A stretch of 9,475 nucleotides of DNA, from contig JAPLTI010000116.1 in assembly GCA_026398285.1 (NCBI GenBank), forward strand, positions 1 to 9,475, given 5' to 3'. Each line of letters opens with the position of its first letter. The first letter of the stretch is position 1. This DNA is from Verrucomicrobiota bacterium (GTDB lineage Bacteria > Verrucomicrobiota > Verrucomicrobiia > Chthoniobacterales > Terrimicrobiaceae). The position numbers and the translations under genes were made by a program. Shown one piece after another: positions 1 to 7,303 of this stretch. A model generated the notes under the pieces. The model searched no databases. It was not told the origin of the DNA and was given only the letters and a program-made list of their open reading frames with translations.

Positions 1-13
1 ATGACCGGCTCAT
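1..13 (-). CDS. Start of a downstream gene, probably the ABC permease (partial)
   Basis: Only the first four codons (M-S-R-S) lie in the window. The ATG at 13-11 overlaps the TGA stop of the solute-binding protein gene (12-10) in the classic ATGA arrangement. It is preceded by AAGGAGG at 24-18, the best Shine-Dalgarno match in the window, with a short spacer of four bases. The preceding genes encode the ATPase and binding protein of an ABC importer and no permease is present, so a permease is the expected next gene. That identity is inferred from context only; the protein itself cannot be seen. Confidence 0.5.
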
Positions 14-1608
14 CTTCCCTCCTTCGCAAGCTTGGCAGCTTCTTGGTATTGGCGGCGGAAATGGTCGGCGAGTTCCTTGGCAAGCCGGACTTCCTCAAGG
101 CGGTTTTTTGAGGTGAGCGCTTCTTTGAGGGTCGTTTTTGAGGCCCTGTAGTCCACGGCGCTGAGGTCGGTGAATTTTTTATAGGCTTCGCGGGGAAATC
201 CGGCTTTGACGAGTTCCTGCCAAGCTTCCGACTGCTCGTGGTGCAGGTCGAGGCAGATGACCCGGATGATGAAGGCCATGACCCGGAAAACCGGAGCAGT
301 CCAAGCGGCGGTGTAAGTAAAAAGCCGAGCCTCCTCGTAGGGCTGAACTTCAGGATCAGAGCGGAACGCGGCGTATTCGGGCGAGTAAAGTTCCTTGCGT
401 ATCGGAAGGCGGCGGAGCGCGTATTTCATTGGACCTCCCGGAACGCCGACCTTGAAGTTCCAGAGCTTCTGGCCTTCGAGGGAGAGAACGAAAGCGATGA
501 ACTCCTCGGCGGCGGCGCGATTTGGAGCACCTCGCAGAAGCGCAATCGGATCGACTCCCACGGAGGAACCGCCTGCCGGGGTGAAGTATTGAAGGCGCGA
601 TGGCGCATCGCCGATTTTTACCGCCTCGCTTTGGAAGCGGCCGTAGAAATCAATACACATCCCGATCGCCGCATCGCCGAGAGACACATCGAGCGGAATT
701 TTCGGTGCGGAATCCGTGAAGTAACGGGCATTGGCGGAAGCGGCTTGGATGATCTCCAAACCGCGCTTCCATCCGAGCGCAAGGATATCCTCATCGCTGC
801 GACCGGTCGCTCTGACGAGTTCCTGCATTTGCTGTTGGATGACCATTTCAAAAGCCCGCGCGGCCGATCCGCTCTTGGTGGGATCCGCGAGGGCGACCTG
901 ACGGTAGAACACAGGATTTGTGAGGTCTTTCCAAGATGAGGGCATCTCCCGAACTCCGAGGCGATGAAGGGAATCGGTGTTGTAACAGATGCCGAAGGAG
1001 GAGAGGCACGCGCCGATCCACAACGCGCGGGCATCATAGAACTGCTCCCCGGAGACGCTTTGGGGAATCGAATCTTCTGCAAACCATTTCGGGTGGTTTT
1101 TGATCACATCCGTCGCCACAAGACGACCGGCCTTAGCCTGCTGTTCAAAGTCGTAGGAACCGCCACCGAAGAAGAGATCAATACCGATGCCGGTGCTGGA
1201 GTTTAGAAAAGACCGTCGCACCGACTGCTCTGGCGTGTCTGTTGCGGGATCATCCGGGAGTTTGACCTTTGAATTGTCGAACGCGGCGGCAACTTCCGGC
1301 GTCCAGGTTTTGCCTTGGGAGGTCCATGCGTATTCAAAGGCGGCGAGGTATTCCCCAGCCAGGAATCGCGAGATCTCACTTGTGCCACCCGGCAGGCGCC
1401 AGTCGATGCGGATCGAGCGGCCGGTTTTGTTTTGATAGTGCCGAGCAAAGGCCACGCTAAACTCATGACGCACGGCTTCATTGTGAGGTGAAATGATGAC
1501 AAGCGTCTCGTCGGCACTCGCGAGGAGATTTTGGCGAGGTTTGAGCAAGAAAGGCACTGCCAGCACTAGGACGAGAGCCGCAAGCACCAGAAGGATTCGC
1601 GGGCTCAT
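10..1608 (-). CDS. ABC transporter extracellular solute-binding protein, iron(III)/AfuA-type, with C-terminal extension
   Basis: A 532-residue protein starting at ATG 1608, six bases after the ATPase stop. A hydrophobic N-terminus (residues 5-22) is followed by ASA-DE near residue 30, a possible signal peptidase I site. There is no lipobox Cys, so it is either a free periplasmic protein or held by an uncleaved anchor. The core resembles SBP_bac_6/AfuA proteins: GIDLFFGGG (142-150), CYNTDSL (208-214), NPVFYRQVALADPTKSGSA (231-249), GMCIDFYGRF (316-325) and VDPIALLRGAPN (352-363), then LSLEGQKLWN (375-384). Typical members are about 320-350 residues. This one has extra sequence at about 85-135 and a tail after about residue 400 that ends in a charged, probably helical segment (490-530). 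FbpA-type iron sites use a Tyr pair; here the comparable region has one Tyr (322), so the substrate is uncertain. It sits between the ATPase and the presumed permease. Family membership is firm; iron as substrate is only a homology-style guess. Confidence 0.88.
   Translation of the reverse strand: MSPRILLVLAALVLVLAVPFLLKPRQNLLASADETLVIISPHNEAVRHEFSVAFARHYQNKTGRSIRIDWRLPGGTSEISRFLAGEYLAAFEYAWTSQGKTWTPEVAAAFDNSKVKLPDDPATDTPEQSVRRSFLNSSTGIGIDLFFGGGSYDFEQQAKAGRLVATDVIKNHPKWFAEDSIPQSVSGEQFYDARALWIGACLSSFGICYNTDSLHRLGVREMPSSWKDLTNPVFYRQVALADPTKSGSAARAFEMVIQQQMQELVRATGRSDEDILALGWKRGLEIIQAASANARYFTDSAPKIPLDVSLGDAAIGMCIDFYGRFQSEAVKIGDAPSRLQYFTPAGGSSVGVDPIALLRGAPNRAAAEEFIAFVLSLEGQKLWNFKVGVPGGPMKYALRRLPIRKELYSPEYAAFRSDPEVQPYEEARLFTYTAAWTAPVFRVMAFIIRVICLDLHHEQSEAWQELVKAGFPREAYKKFTDLSAVDYRASKTTLKEALTSKNRLEEVRLAKELADHFRRQYQEAAKLAKEGR
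18..24 (-). promoter_or_regulatory. Strong Shine-Dalgarno for the gene leaving the left edge
   Basis: On the minus strand this reads AAGGAGG, near-perfect complementarity to the 16S rRNA 3' end, four bases before the ATG at 13-11. It lies inside the last codons of the solute-binding protein gene (encoding the Lys-Glu-Gly end), so the two genes are probably translationally coupled. It is the main reason for believing a gene starts here. Confidence 0.6.
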
Positions 1609-1614
1609 GGTGGC

Positions 1615-2685
1615 TCAGGGTTTGAGAACCACGACATCGTCCACGCTTGCGATGGCGAAAAATTCCTGCCCCTGGCCACGGGCGGAGATGTGTGGATTCA
1701 ATTCAAAAACCTTCAAGTCGTGAGCCGATGCCTGAAGCCGGTATTGGGCCACTTCGCCGAGATAAACCGACTCGCCGATCCGACCCTTTACTGAGTTCAT
1801 CGGGGCTGGCGAGGAGCGAAGAGACCAACTTTCGGGGCGGATGCTGAGCGAAACCGAATCCCCCACAGAGGGCTTCCACTCGGGATCGCCGAGGCATCCC
1901 TCGAAAAGACCCTCGTTGGTTTCAACGAGAGCTTTTGCGCCATCGAGGGATTGGATTTTGCCGTTGAGGAAATTTGTTTCGCCGATGAAGTCCGCCACAA
2001 CGCGTGTTTTGGGTCGGCGATAAACTTGCTCGGGGGTCCCGATCTGAGCGATGCGCCCACCTTCGAGGACGGCCATGCGATCTGAAATCGAGAGGGCCTC
2101 CTTTTGGTCATGGGTGACATAAATCGCAGTGAGTCCGTTCTCCTTGCAGACACGACGAATCTCGGAGCGCATCTCCAAGCGGAGCCGGGCGTCGAGGTTG
2201 GAAAGCGGTTCGTCGAGAAGCACACAACGGGGACGGATCACCAAAGCCCGGGCAAGGGCCACGCGCTGCTGCTGACCACCGGAGAGTTGAGCGATTTTGC
2301 GTTCCGCATACGGACCCATCTGCACGGATTCCAGCGCGGCCTGGACCCGCTGGCGGATTTCCGCCTTGGGAACGCGCCGTTCCTCCAAACCGAAGGCGAC
2401 ATTTTTAGCCACCGTCATGTGCGGCCAGAGGGCGTAACTCTGAAACATCATCCCCGTGTTGCGCTTGTGGGGAGGCAGTGCCGTCACATCCTCATCACCG
2501 AAAAGGATACGGCCCTCATCCGGGATATAAAAACCGGCGATGTTGCGAAGGAGTGTCGTTTTTCCACATCCGCTGGGGCCGAGGAGAAAAAACAACTCTC
2601 CCGGTTCGATGCGGAGGGAGATGCCGTTCAACGCGACCGCTTCACCGAATTTCTTGACGAGCTTGTCGATGGTGATCGCGATCAT
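1615..2685 (-). CDS. ABC transporter ATP-binding protein (Fe3+/spermidine/putrescine type)
   Basis: The importer ATPase, 356 residues from the chosen start. In order: Walker A GPSGCGKTT (36-44), Q-loop Gln82 in MMFQSYALWPH, signature LSGGQQQR (134-141), Walker B CVLLDEP (154-160), D-loop SNLD (162-165) and H-loop His192 in VTHDQKEA. From about 230 to the end is a regulatory tail with TOBE-like features (GETNFLNG, SIRPESW, GRIGESVYLGE), as in the PotA/FbpC/MalK class. All catalytic residues are present, so it should be active at the cytoplasmic face of the membrane. I chose ATG at 2685 (MIAITIDKL) because it gives the usual start of this family; an in-frame TTG at 2703 would add six residues. 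No good Shine-Dalgarno precedes either. It lies 54 bp after the TPR gene and 6 bp before the binding-protein gene. Substrate class is inferred from the neighbour. Confidence 0.93.
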   Translation of the reverse strand: MIAITIDKLVKKFGEAVALNGISLRIEPGELFFLLGPSGCGKTTLLRNIAGFYIPDEGRILFGDEDVTALPPHKRNTGMMFQSYALWPHMTVAKNVAFGLEERRVPKAEIRQRVQAALESVQMGPYAERKIAQLSGGQQQRVALARALVIRPRCVLLDEPLSNLDARLRLEMRSEIRRVCKENGLTAIYVTHDQKEALSISDRMAVLEGGRIAQIGTPEQVYRRPKTRVVADFIGETNFLNGKIQSLDGAKALVETNEGLFEGCLGDPEWKPSVGDSVSLSIRPESWSLRSSPAPMNSVKGRIGESVYLGEVAQYRLQASAHDLKVFELNPHISARGQGQEFFAIASVDDVVVLKP

Positions 2686-2739
2686 GGCCTGGTGGGATAT
2701 CAACTACGGCAGGGCGGCAGCCCAAGCAGATCCCGCCCG

Positions 2740-3393
2740 CTATTGTTGCGGAGCAGCAGGGGCCTCTCCGCCGAGGCGCGAGAGTTGACCAGCGGACATG
2801 CGGGCGGCGGGTGATGCCGGAAACTGGGTTACGACCATGTTGAAACCACGACGGGCTTCTTCGATTTGGAATCCGCGAAGAAGGATCTCCGCCTCAGTGT
2901 AAGCGGCAAAGGGAGCCGCGTAGCTTTGCGGGAATTGCGTGACCACCTGCTGGCAAGTAGCCATGGCGGATTGGATATCACCCGACGCATCCTGATTCAT
3001 CGCGACTCCAAGAAGCGCCCCGCCTGCCAAGGGATGTTTGGGAAAACGGGTGAGAAAATCCCGGAAGGCGGCGGTGGATTTTTCCATGTTGCCAGCGTCC
3101 CGTTCCGCTGCGGCTATCCGCATGAGCGCATCGGCTGCGGGCATGGTTTTTGGAAACTTGTCCACCACGGCTTGCAGTTCGGAGATTCCCTTTGCCTCTG
3201 CCAAGAGAGTTTGCGCGGCGGCATTTTGGTTCGAAGAGTAGCCGAACCATGCAGCCACGCCTACGCCTCCGATCACAATGGCGCCAATGATTGCAAGGAT
3301 GAGGGATTTGTTTTTCTCCCAAAAGAGATCCCACTCGAGCGAGGAGTCATCAAGGACGGGGCCTTGGAGGGAGGGTTGTTGTGCAGGTTCCAT
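2740..3393 (-). CDS. Membrane-anchored TPR protein, YfgM/TPR_21-like
   Basis: A 217-residue protein with an acidic cytosolic N-terminus (DDSSLEWDLFWEKNKS, 15-30), one transmembrane helix (about 31-52, rich in I/V/G/A) and a periplasmic helical-repeat domain. At least three repeats end in a shared FP element: VDKFPK, LTRFPKHPLAG, VTQFPQSYAAP and VTQFPASPAAR. This layout matches YfgM-type proteins, which associate with the Sec translocon and periplasmic chaperones in E. coli; that role is family knowledge, not shown here. The C-terminus is Ala/Pro/Gln-rich. I chose ATG 3393 because it makes a TAATG overlap with the cysK stop and has GGAGG at 3408-3404; the ORF extends further upstream (to 3462), but those 23 residues lie inside cysK and look unlike a real N-terminus. 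Specific function unknown. Confidence 0.85.
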   Translation of the reverse strand: MEPAQQPSLQGPVLDDSSLEWDLFWEKNKSLILAIIGAIVIGGVGVAAWFGYSSNQNAAAQTLLAEAKGISELQAVVDKFPKTMPAADALMRIAAAERDAGNMEKSTAAFRDFLTRFPKHPLAGGALLGVAMNQDASGDIQSAMATCQQVVTQFPQSYAAPFAAYTEAEILLRGFQIEEARRGFNMVVTQFPASPAARMSAGQLSRLGGEAPAAPQQ

Positions 3394-4376
3394 TAGGCTC
3401 CCACCTCCGCGCGGGCTTCGTCGGCAAGGGCTGTGCTGAGGTAGCGTTCGCCGGTCGAGCAACCGATTGTCACGATGAGTTTGCCGGCATTTTCAGGACG
3501 CTTCGCGACTTGGATGGCGGCGTGGACATTCGCGCCGGTGCTGATACCGCCCAAGATGCCCTCCTCTTTGGCGAGGCGGCGGGCCATGGCGAAGGCCTCA
3601 TCGTTGGTGACCTGAATGCACTCGACGATCTGGGATTCACCTGCGGAATTTTTCAGGTGGAGGTTATTAGGAACAAATCCGGCGCCAGTGCCTTGGATTT
3701 TGTGCGGGCCGGGTTTGAGAGGCTCTCCGGCGAGGGTTTGCGAAATGACAGGCGAGTCCTTTGGTTCGACGGCTATCGCTTGGAGGGAGGCCTTGCGGGG
3801 TTTGAGGGCTTCTACGCAGCCTGTGATCGTGCCGCCGGTTCCCACTGCCGCGACGATGATGTCCACTTTTCCATCCGTATCACTCCAGATTTCTTCCGCA
3901 GTGGTTTTGATGTGAATGGCGGGGTTCGCAGGATTGTTGAATTGCTGGGGCATCCAGGAATTTGGTGTCTCTTGAACGAGTGCTTCGGCCTTAGCGATCG
4001 CGCCGCGCATTCCCTCAGAGCCTGGAGTGAGGACAAGTTTTGCACCGAGCATGGCAAGAAGGGTGCGGCGCTCAAGGCTCATCGTCTCAGGCATCGTGAG
4101 GATCATTTTGTATCCCTTGGCAGCCGCCACGAAGGCTAGGGCGATACCGGTGTTTCCGCTGGTGGGCTCGATGATGACCGTTCCGGGCTTGAGAATGCCA
4201 CGCTGCTCGGCGTCCTCGATCATGGCCATGCCGATGCGGTCTTTCACGCTTCCTAGCGGATTGAAAAATTCACACTTGAGCGCAATCGTAGCCGGTAGCC
4301 CGGCAGTGACGCGGTTGAGCTTTACAAGAGGTGTGCGGCCGACTGTTTCGACGATGTTGTTGTAGATGTTGCCCAT
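3393..4376 (-). CDS. cysK: Cysteine synthase (O-acetylserine sulfhydrylase), PLP-dependent
   Basis: Converts O-acetylserine and sulfide to cysteine and acetate in the cytoplasm, the last step of sulfur assimilation. The 327-residue product has the fold-type II PLP signature: PLGSVKDR with PLP lysine Lys45, substrate loop PTSGNTG (71-77), NNPANPAIH (147-155), phosphate-binding loop GTGGTITG (179-186) and GGISTGAN near the C-terminus. It ends with STGERYLST, matching the conserved GERYLST of CysK/CysM. Length is normal for CysK. The usual TTGPEIW reads TTAEEIW (158-164), a variant I recall from some other bacterial CysK proteins. ATG 4376 (MGNIYNNI) fits family starts; an in-frame TTG at 4397 would add seven residues without a better ribosome site. 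The gene follows ppc by 64 bp and overlaps the TPR gene by one base. No cysE or sulfate genes are in view, so CysK versus a related beta-synthase rests on motifs. Confidence 0.93.
   Translation of the reverse strand: MGNIYNNIVETVGRTPLVKLNRVTAGLPATIALKCEFFNPLGSVKDRIGMAMIEDAEQRGILKPGTVIIEPTSGNTGIALAFVAAAKGYKMILTMPETMSLERRTLLAMLGAKLVLTPGSEGMRGAIAKAEALVQETPNSWMPQQFNNPANPAIHIKTTAEEIWSDTDGKVDIIVAAVGTGGTITGCVEALKPRKASLQAIAVEPKDSPVISQTLAGEPLKPGPHKIQGTGAGFVPNNLHLKNSAGESQIVECIQVTNDEAFAMARRLAKEEGILGGISTGANVHAAIQVAKRPENAGKLIVTIGCSTGERYLSTALADEARAEVGA
3398..3408 (-). promoter_or_regulatory. Shine-Dalgarno deciding the TPR-protein start
   Basis: On the minus strand this reads GGAGGTGGGAG. GGAGG lies ten bases and GGGAG four bases before the ATG at 3393, all within the last codons of cysK. 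With the TAATG stop/start overlap it supports translational coupling of the TPR gene to cysK, and it decides against the longer ORF that starts upstream. Confidence 0.6.
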
Positions 4377-4440
4377 GGGTCTTGGATTGAGCTGCAAACC
4401 CTACACAGGCGGAAGCGGGCGGTGAAGTTTTTAGTTTGAC

Positions 4441-7200
4441 CTATCCGGTGGTGCGCAGGCCGCTTGCAATGGCATTGATACTCAAAAGCACTTCCGGAAG
4501 CAGGCGGTTTTTCGCCGCAGGCTCCGCAGCGCGCCACTCGGCGAGAAGCTTCGTCTGGTGAACATGGAGCGCGCGGAGGCCCGAGTCGCGCAGGGCGAGC
4601 GTCTTCAGCATGCGGGGACGGCGTTTCTCCAGAGCGCCGCCAAAGACGAGGGACATCATTTCGCGGGTGGAATCAAATTCGGTGAGAATGATGTTCAGAA
4701 TCTCCTTCCGCACACGCGTGTCGGCGACCAATCCGGCATAGATGGCGATGATCTCGCGGTCCGCACTGGCGAGGTTGGTTTCCACATTCGTCAGCACATA
4801 GTAGAGGAATGGCGACTTTTTGAGATTCGCGCGGAGGTTTTGAAAAAGCTTGGGACGCTCGGCCTGGAGGCGCTGCAGAGCGGATCCGACCCCGAACCAA
4901 CCGGGAAGATAATGGCGGCTTTGGTTCCAGCTAAAGACCCAGGGAATCGCGCGGAGGTCAGCGAGCGTGCGCTGGCCTGTGCGTCGCGAGGGTCGGGAGC
5001 CGATGCGGCTCGTCTCCAAGGCATCAATCGGCGTGGCCTCCGAGAAGTAGGACATGAAACTCGGATGACTGATGAGTGCAGTGTAGGCATCCCGGCTGGC
5101 TGACGAGAGAAATTCGCAGGCCTCGCTGAATTTGCCGTCGATGGGAGCAGGCTGGTCGTTGAAGGAAACAGCCGCAACGCCCGCTTGGAGCAACTCCAAG
5201 TTGTAAACCGAGGAGGAAATGGTGCCGTATTTCTGGGAAATGGTCTCTCCCTGCTCGGTGACGCGCAAATCGCCGCGCGCGGAGCCCTGCGGCAGAGCGG
5301 AAAGAAAACGGTGGGTTGGCCCAGCGCCCCGGCTGATCGTGCCGCCGCGTCCGTGGAAGAAGCGGATTTTGACACCTGCATCGCGCCCGACTTGGGCCAA
5401 GGCACTTTGAGATTGGTGGAGTGCCCACTGACTGGCGAAGATGCCGCAATCCTTGTTGCTGTCGCTGTAGCCGATCATGACCTGCTGCAAAGGCAGGCTG
5501 CGCTGTTTGGAGGATTTTTCATTCGCGCTTTTGCGGTGAAAATCAAGACTCCGCGTCGTGACCGGATGTTTCAGGAATTGCCTGACGATGCCGGGTCCTT
5601 GCTCCAAGTCATCGAGGGTCTCGAAAAGCGGGACGACTGGCAGGTCACAGACAAGGCCATCCTCCGTCCACCTTGCCAAGCCGGCTTCCCGGGCGAGGAG
5701 GTAAACAGCAAGCAGGTCGGAAAGACGGCGGGTCATACTGACGATGAGGGATCCGATGCCATCGACTCCGTGTTTGGCGATATGGCTGCGCAGGACATTG
5801 TAGCAGGCAAGGACATCATCCGCTTCTCGACCCGCGGGAGTTCCAGCGCTCAGAAACGGGCGCGGCGAGCGGAGTTCTTCTTCCAAAAACGCCAAGCGTC
5901 GATCCTCGCTCCACTCGGAGAACTTGTGGTCCTCCGCGCCTCCTGGCTCGAGGAGTCCATCAATCGCCAGATCGTGAAAGCGGCTGTTCTGACGGATATC
6001 CAGATTTGCCAGGTGAAAACCGAAAGTGTCGAGCGCGCGACGCACGGGATTCACAGCGAAGTCAGCAAGGCGTCCTGCGCCGCCAGCGTGGAGTGCCTCG
6101 GAAAGTCGTTTCAAATGGGCCTCGAGTTCGAACGGATGTTGAAAGCGAACGCCGCTTTCCAGAATTTTTGCGTCTTCGATTTCCCCGGTCGAAACCGGCA
6201 GTCGGTTTTGAAGGTGGAGCACAAACTGCCTCCACGGCTCATCGGAATACGACTGCGACAATGTTTGAGCAAGCGCAGGCGTTTCACGACGGAACTTGTC
6301 GAGTGCGCTTTGCAACTCCTCCGGGAATTCCTGAAAATTGCTGGAGAGCGGAAGATTCGCCGCCAGGTCTTCTAACTCGCGGTGCAAAACAATCAAAGCA
6401 CTGAGGCGAAGCTCGCGGAGCGTGGTCTCGGTGACGGTAGCCGTCACAAGCGGATGCCCATCCCGATCGCCTCCGACCCAAGTGCCGAAGCGGATTTTGG
6501 GCATTCCCAGAGGATCTGCAATCAGAGAGGGATCAAAGCCTGCTCCGCGCCAGGCTTCGCGAAGGCGCTGGTCGAGACGAGCCAGCGCAGGAGGGAAAAC
6601 CTCGCGCAGGTAATAAACAACTCCACGGCGATCCGAAGCGACATCCGGCTTTTCGAGCAGAATTTCACCAGTCCTCCACAGGCGTTCCAAAATGACTTTG
6701 AATTCCTCGCGCAAGGCCTGCTGCTGGTTTGGCGAGAGGGACTGACCCTCGCGGGATATAAGCAAACGATAAAGCGAGCGGTGTTGCTCGAGGACGGCCG
6801 CGCGTTTCGCTTCGGTGGGATGCGCAGTGAGAACAGGTTCCATGCAGAGAGTGGGCAGAAGTGCAGCGATATCGGAAGGCGACATGCCGGAAGCAGACAA
6901 CTCGGCCAAGCGGCTTCTCCAGAGTCCCGGCTCGGCTTCGCCGCCGGATTCGATTTCACGAAGCTGGCGGGTGCGTGAGGCTGTGTTCTCCTCGACCATG
7001 TTGAGCAACTGAAACGCAATCGATGTGGCCTGCTCAAAGCCTTCACAGCCCGCCTCCTTGGAACCTATCCATGGCAGGCGGTCGGCCACCGCGTTTTCTC
7101 CCAGTTCCCTGAGAACCTCCTCCAAGCAACCCATGAGAAAATCGAGGTCGTTGGATATTTTTTCGAAACCCTGTGCGATATAATGCGTCGTCTTTTTCAC
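4441..7200 (-). CDS. ppc: Phosphoenolpyruvate carboxylase
   Basis: Adds bicarbonate to PEP to make oxaloacetate and phosphate, the anaplerotic feed of the TCA cycle and aspartate-family amino acids. At 919 residues it is slightly longer than E. coli PEPC (883). Catalytic motifs are present: TAHPTEAKR (catalytic His127), GGDRDGHP (243-250), DIRQNS (Arg403), PLFETLDDL (metal Glu527), GYSDSNKD (metal Asp580), FHGRGGTISRG (Arg618, Arg624) and IGSRP (733-737). An insertion of about ten residues lies just before GYSDS (about 555-568). Two inhibitor-site residues differ from E. coli: the FAKAD lysine is Ser812, and the C-terminal RNTG reads RTTG (Thr917). Arg624 and Arg871, the other two, are kept. 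The start is GTG at 7200; Met23 would cut off a helix that aligns with the E. coli N-terminus. The ribosome site is poor. Identity is certain; the regulatory change is inferred. Confidence 0.97.
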   Translation of the reverse strand: MKKTTHYIAQGFEKISNDLDFLMGCLEEVLRELGENAVADRLPWIGSKEAGCEGFEQATSIAFQLLNMVEENTASRTRQLREIESGGEAEPGLWRSRLAELSASGMSPSDIAALLPTLCMEPVLTAHPTEAKRAAVLEQHRSLYRLLISREGQSLSPNQQQALREEFKVILERLWRTGEILLEKPDVASDRRGVVYYLREVFPPALARLDQRLREAWRGAGFDPSLIADPLGMPKIRFGTWVGGDRDGHPLVTATVTETTLRELRLSALIVLHRELEDLAANLPLSSNFQEFPEELQSALDKFRRETPALAQTLSQSYSDEPWRQFVLHLQNRLPVSTGEIEDAKILESGVRFQHPFELEAHLKRLSEALHAGGAGRLADFAVNPVRRALDTFGFHLANLDIRQNSRFHDLAIDGLLEPGGAEDHKFSEWSEDRRLAFLEEELRSPRPFLSAGTPAGREADDVLACYNVLRSHIAKHGVDGIGSLIVSMTRRLSDLLAVYLLAREAGLARWTEDGLVCDLPVVPLFETLDDLEQGPGIVRQFLKHPVTTRSLDFHRKSANEKSSKQRSLPLQQVMIGYSDSNKDCGIFASQWALHQSQSALAQVGRDAGVKIRFFHGRGGTISRGAGPTHRFLSALPQGSARGDLRVTEQGETISQKYGTISSSVYNLELLQAGVAAVSFNDQPAPIDGKFSEACEFLSSASRDAYTALISHPSFMSYFSEATPIDALETSRIGSRPSRRTGQRTLADLRAIPWVFSWNQSRHYLPGWFGVGSALQRLQAERPKLFQNLRANLKKSPFLYYVLTNVETNLASADREIIAIYAGLVADTRVRKEILNIILTEFDSTREMMSLVFGGALEKRRPRMLKTLALRDSGLRALHVHQTKLLAEWRAAEPAAKNRLLPEVLLSINAIASGLRTTG

Positions 7201-7212
7201 CCTGACGCAGGA

Positions 7213-7239
7213 CTTTTACGATTTTCTAAAAAATATCAA
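7213..7239 (-). promoter_or_regulatory. Weak candidate ppc promoter
   Basis: On the minus strand, TTGATA (7239-7234) is followed 15 bases later by TAAAAG (7218-7213), in the AT-rich block just upstream of the ppc GTG. The -35 match is fair, but the -10 match and the spacing are poor, and promoter consensus in this lineage is not known to me. It is listed because a promoter is expected after the hairpin and this is the best candidate by eye. Confidence 0.2.
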
Positions 7240-7275
7240 TCGCAGGTTTTTATCCCGATGAACCGCGTTTGGGAG

Positions 7276-7291
7276 CGGATGCCGTCATCCG
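7276..7291 (-). terminator. Short GC-rich hairpin after the HdeD-family gene, possible attenuator or terminator
   Basis: CGGATG and CATCCG form a perfect 6-bp stem around a 4-base loop, starting 12 bases after the TGA stop of the HdeD-family gene. Flanking GAG and CTC could extend the stem across a bulge. No U-tract follows directly, so it is not a classic intrinsic terminator. It could act with Rho or stabilise a 3' end. Confidence 0.3.
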
Positions 7292-7303
7292 TCCACTCGC
7301 TAA

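Larger units (their letters stand above)
7201..7303 (-). other. Intergenic region between the HdeD-family gene and ppc
   Basis: The longest non-coding stretch in the window (103 bp). Reading in the direction of transcription, the first half is GC-rich and holds a short hairpin (see 7276-7291). The second half is AT-rich, with runs of A and T at about 7215-7250, and is the most likely place for a ppc promoter. No small ORF or recognisable riboswitch was seen. Confidence 0.6.

Noticed and set aside
2686..2739. GGGC-TGCC-GCCC hairpin between the TPR gene and the ATPase, considered as a terminator
   Set aside because: The stem is only four pairs and no U-tract follows, so it is unlikely to stop transcription.
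2104..2814. 236-codon plus-strand ORF opposite the ABC ATPase
   Set aside because: Antisense to the Walker A, signature and Walker B coding region of a clear ATPase; no recognisable motif of its own.
3394..3462. Longer N-terminus for the TPR protein from 3462
   Set aside because: The extra 23 residues are Arg/Pro-rich, lie inside cysK and lack a ribosome site. ATG 3393 has GGAGG and a stop/start overlap.
3381..4139. 252-codon plus-strand ORF opposite cysK
   Set aside because: Antisense to a textbook CysK with all PLP-binding motifs; no independent support.
5185..6375. 396-codon plus-strand ORF opposite ppc
   Set aside because: It lies wholly antisense to ppc, whose protein matches PEPC motifs across the same span. 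The translated ORF shows no recognisable domain. Long antisense shadows are common in GC-rich coding DNA.
7218..7243. Imperfect inverted repeat CGATT...AATCG upstream of ppc, considered as an operator
   Set aside because: Arms match over only five bases with a long AT-rich spacer; in AT-rich sequence this is expected by chance.
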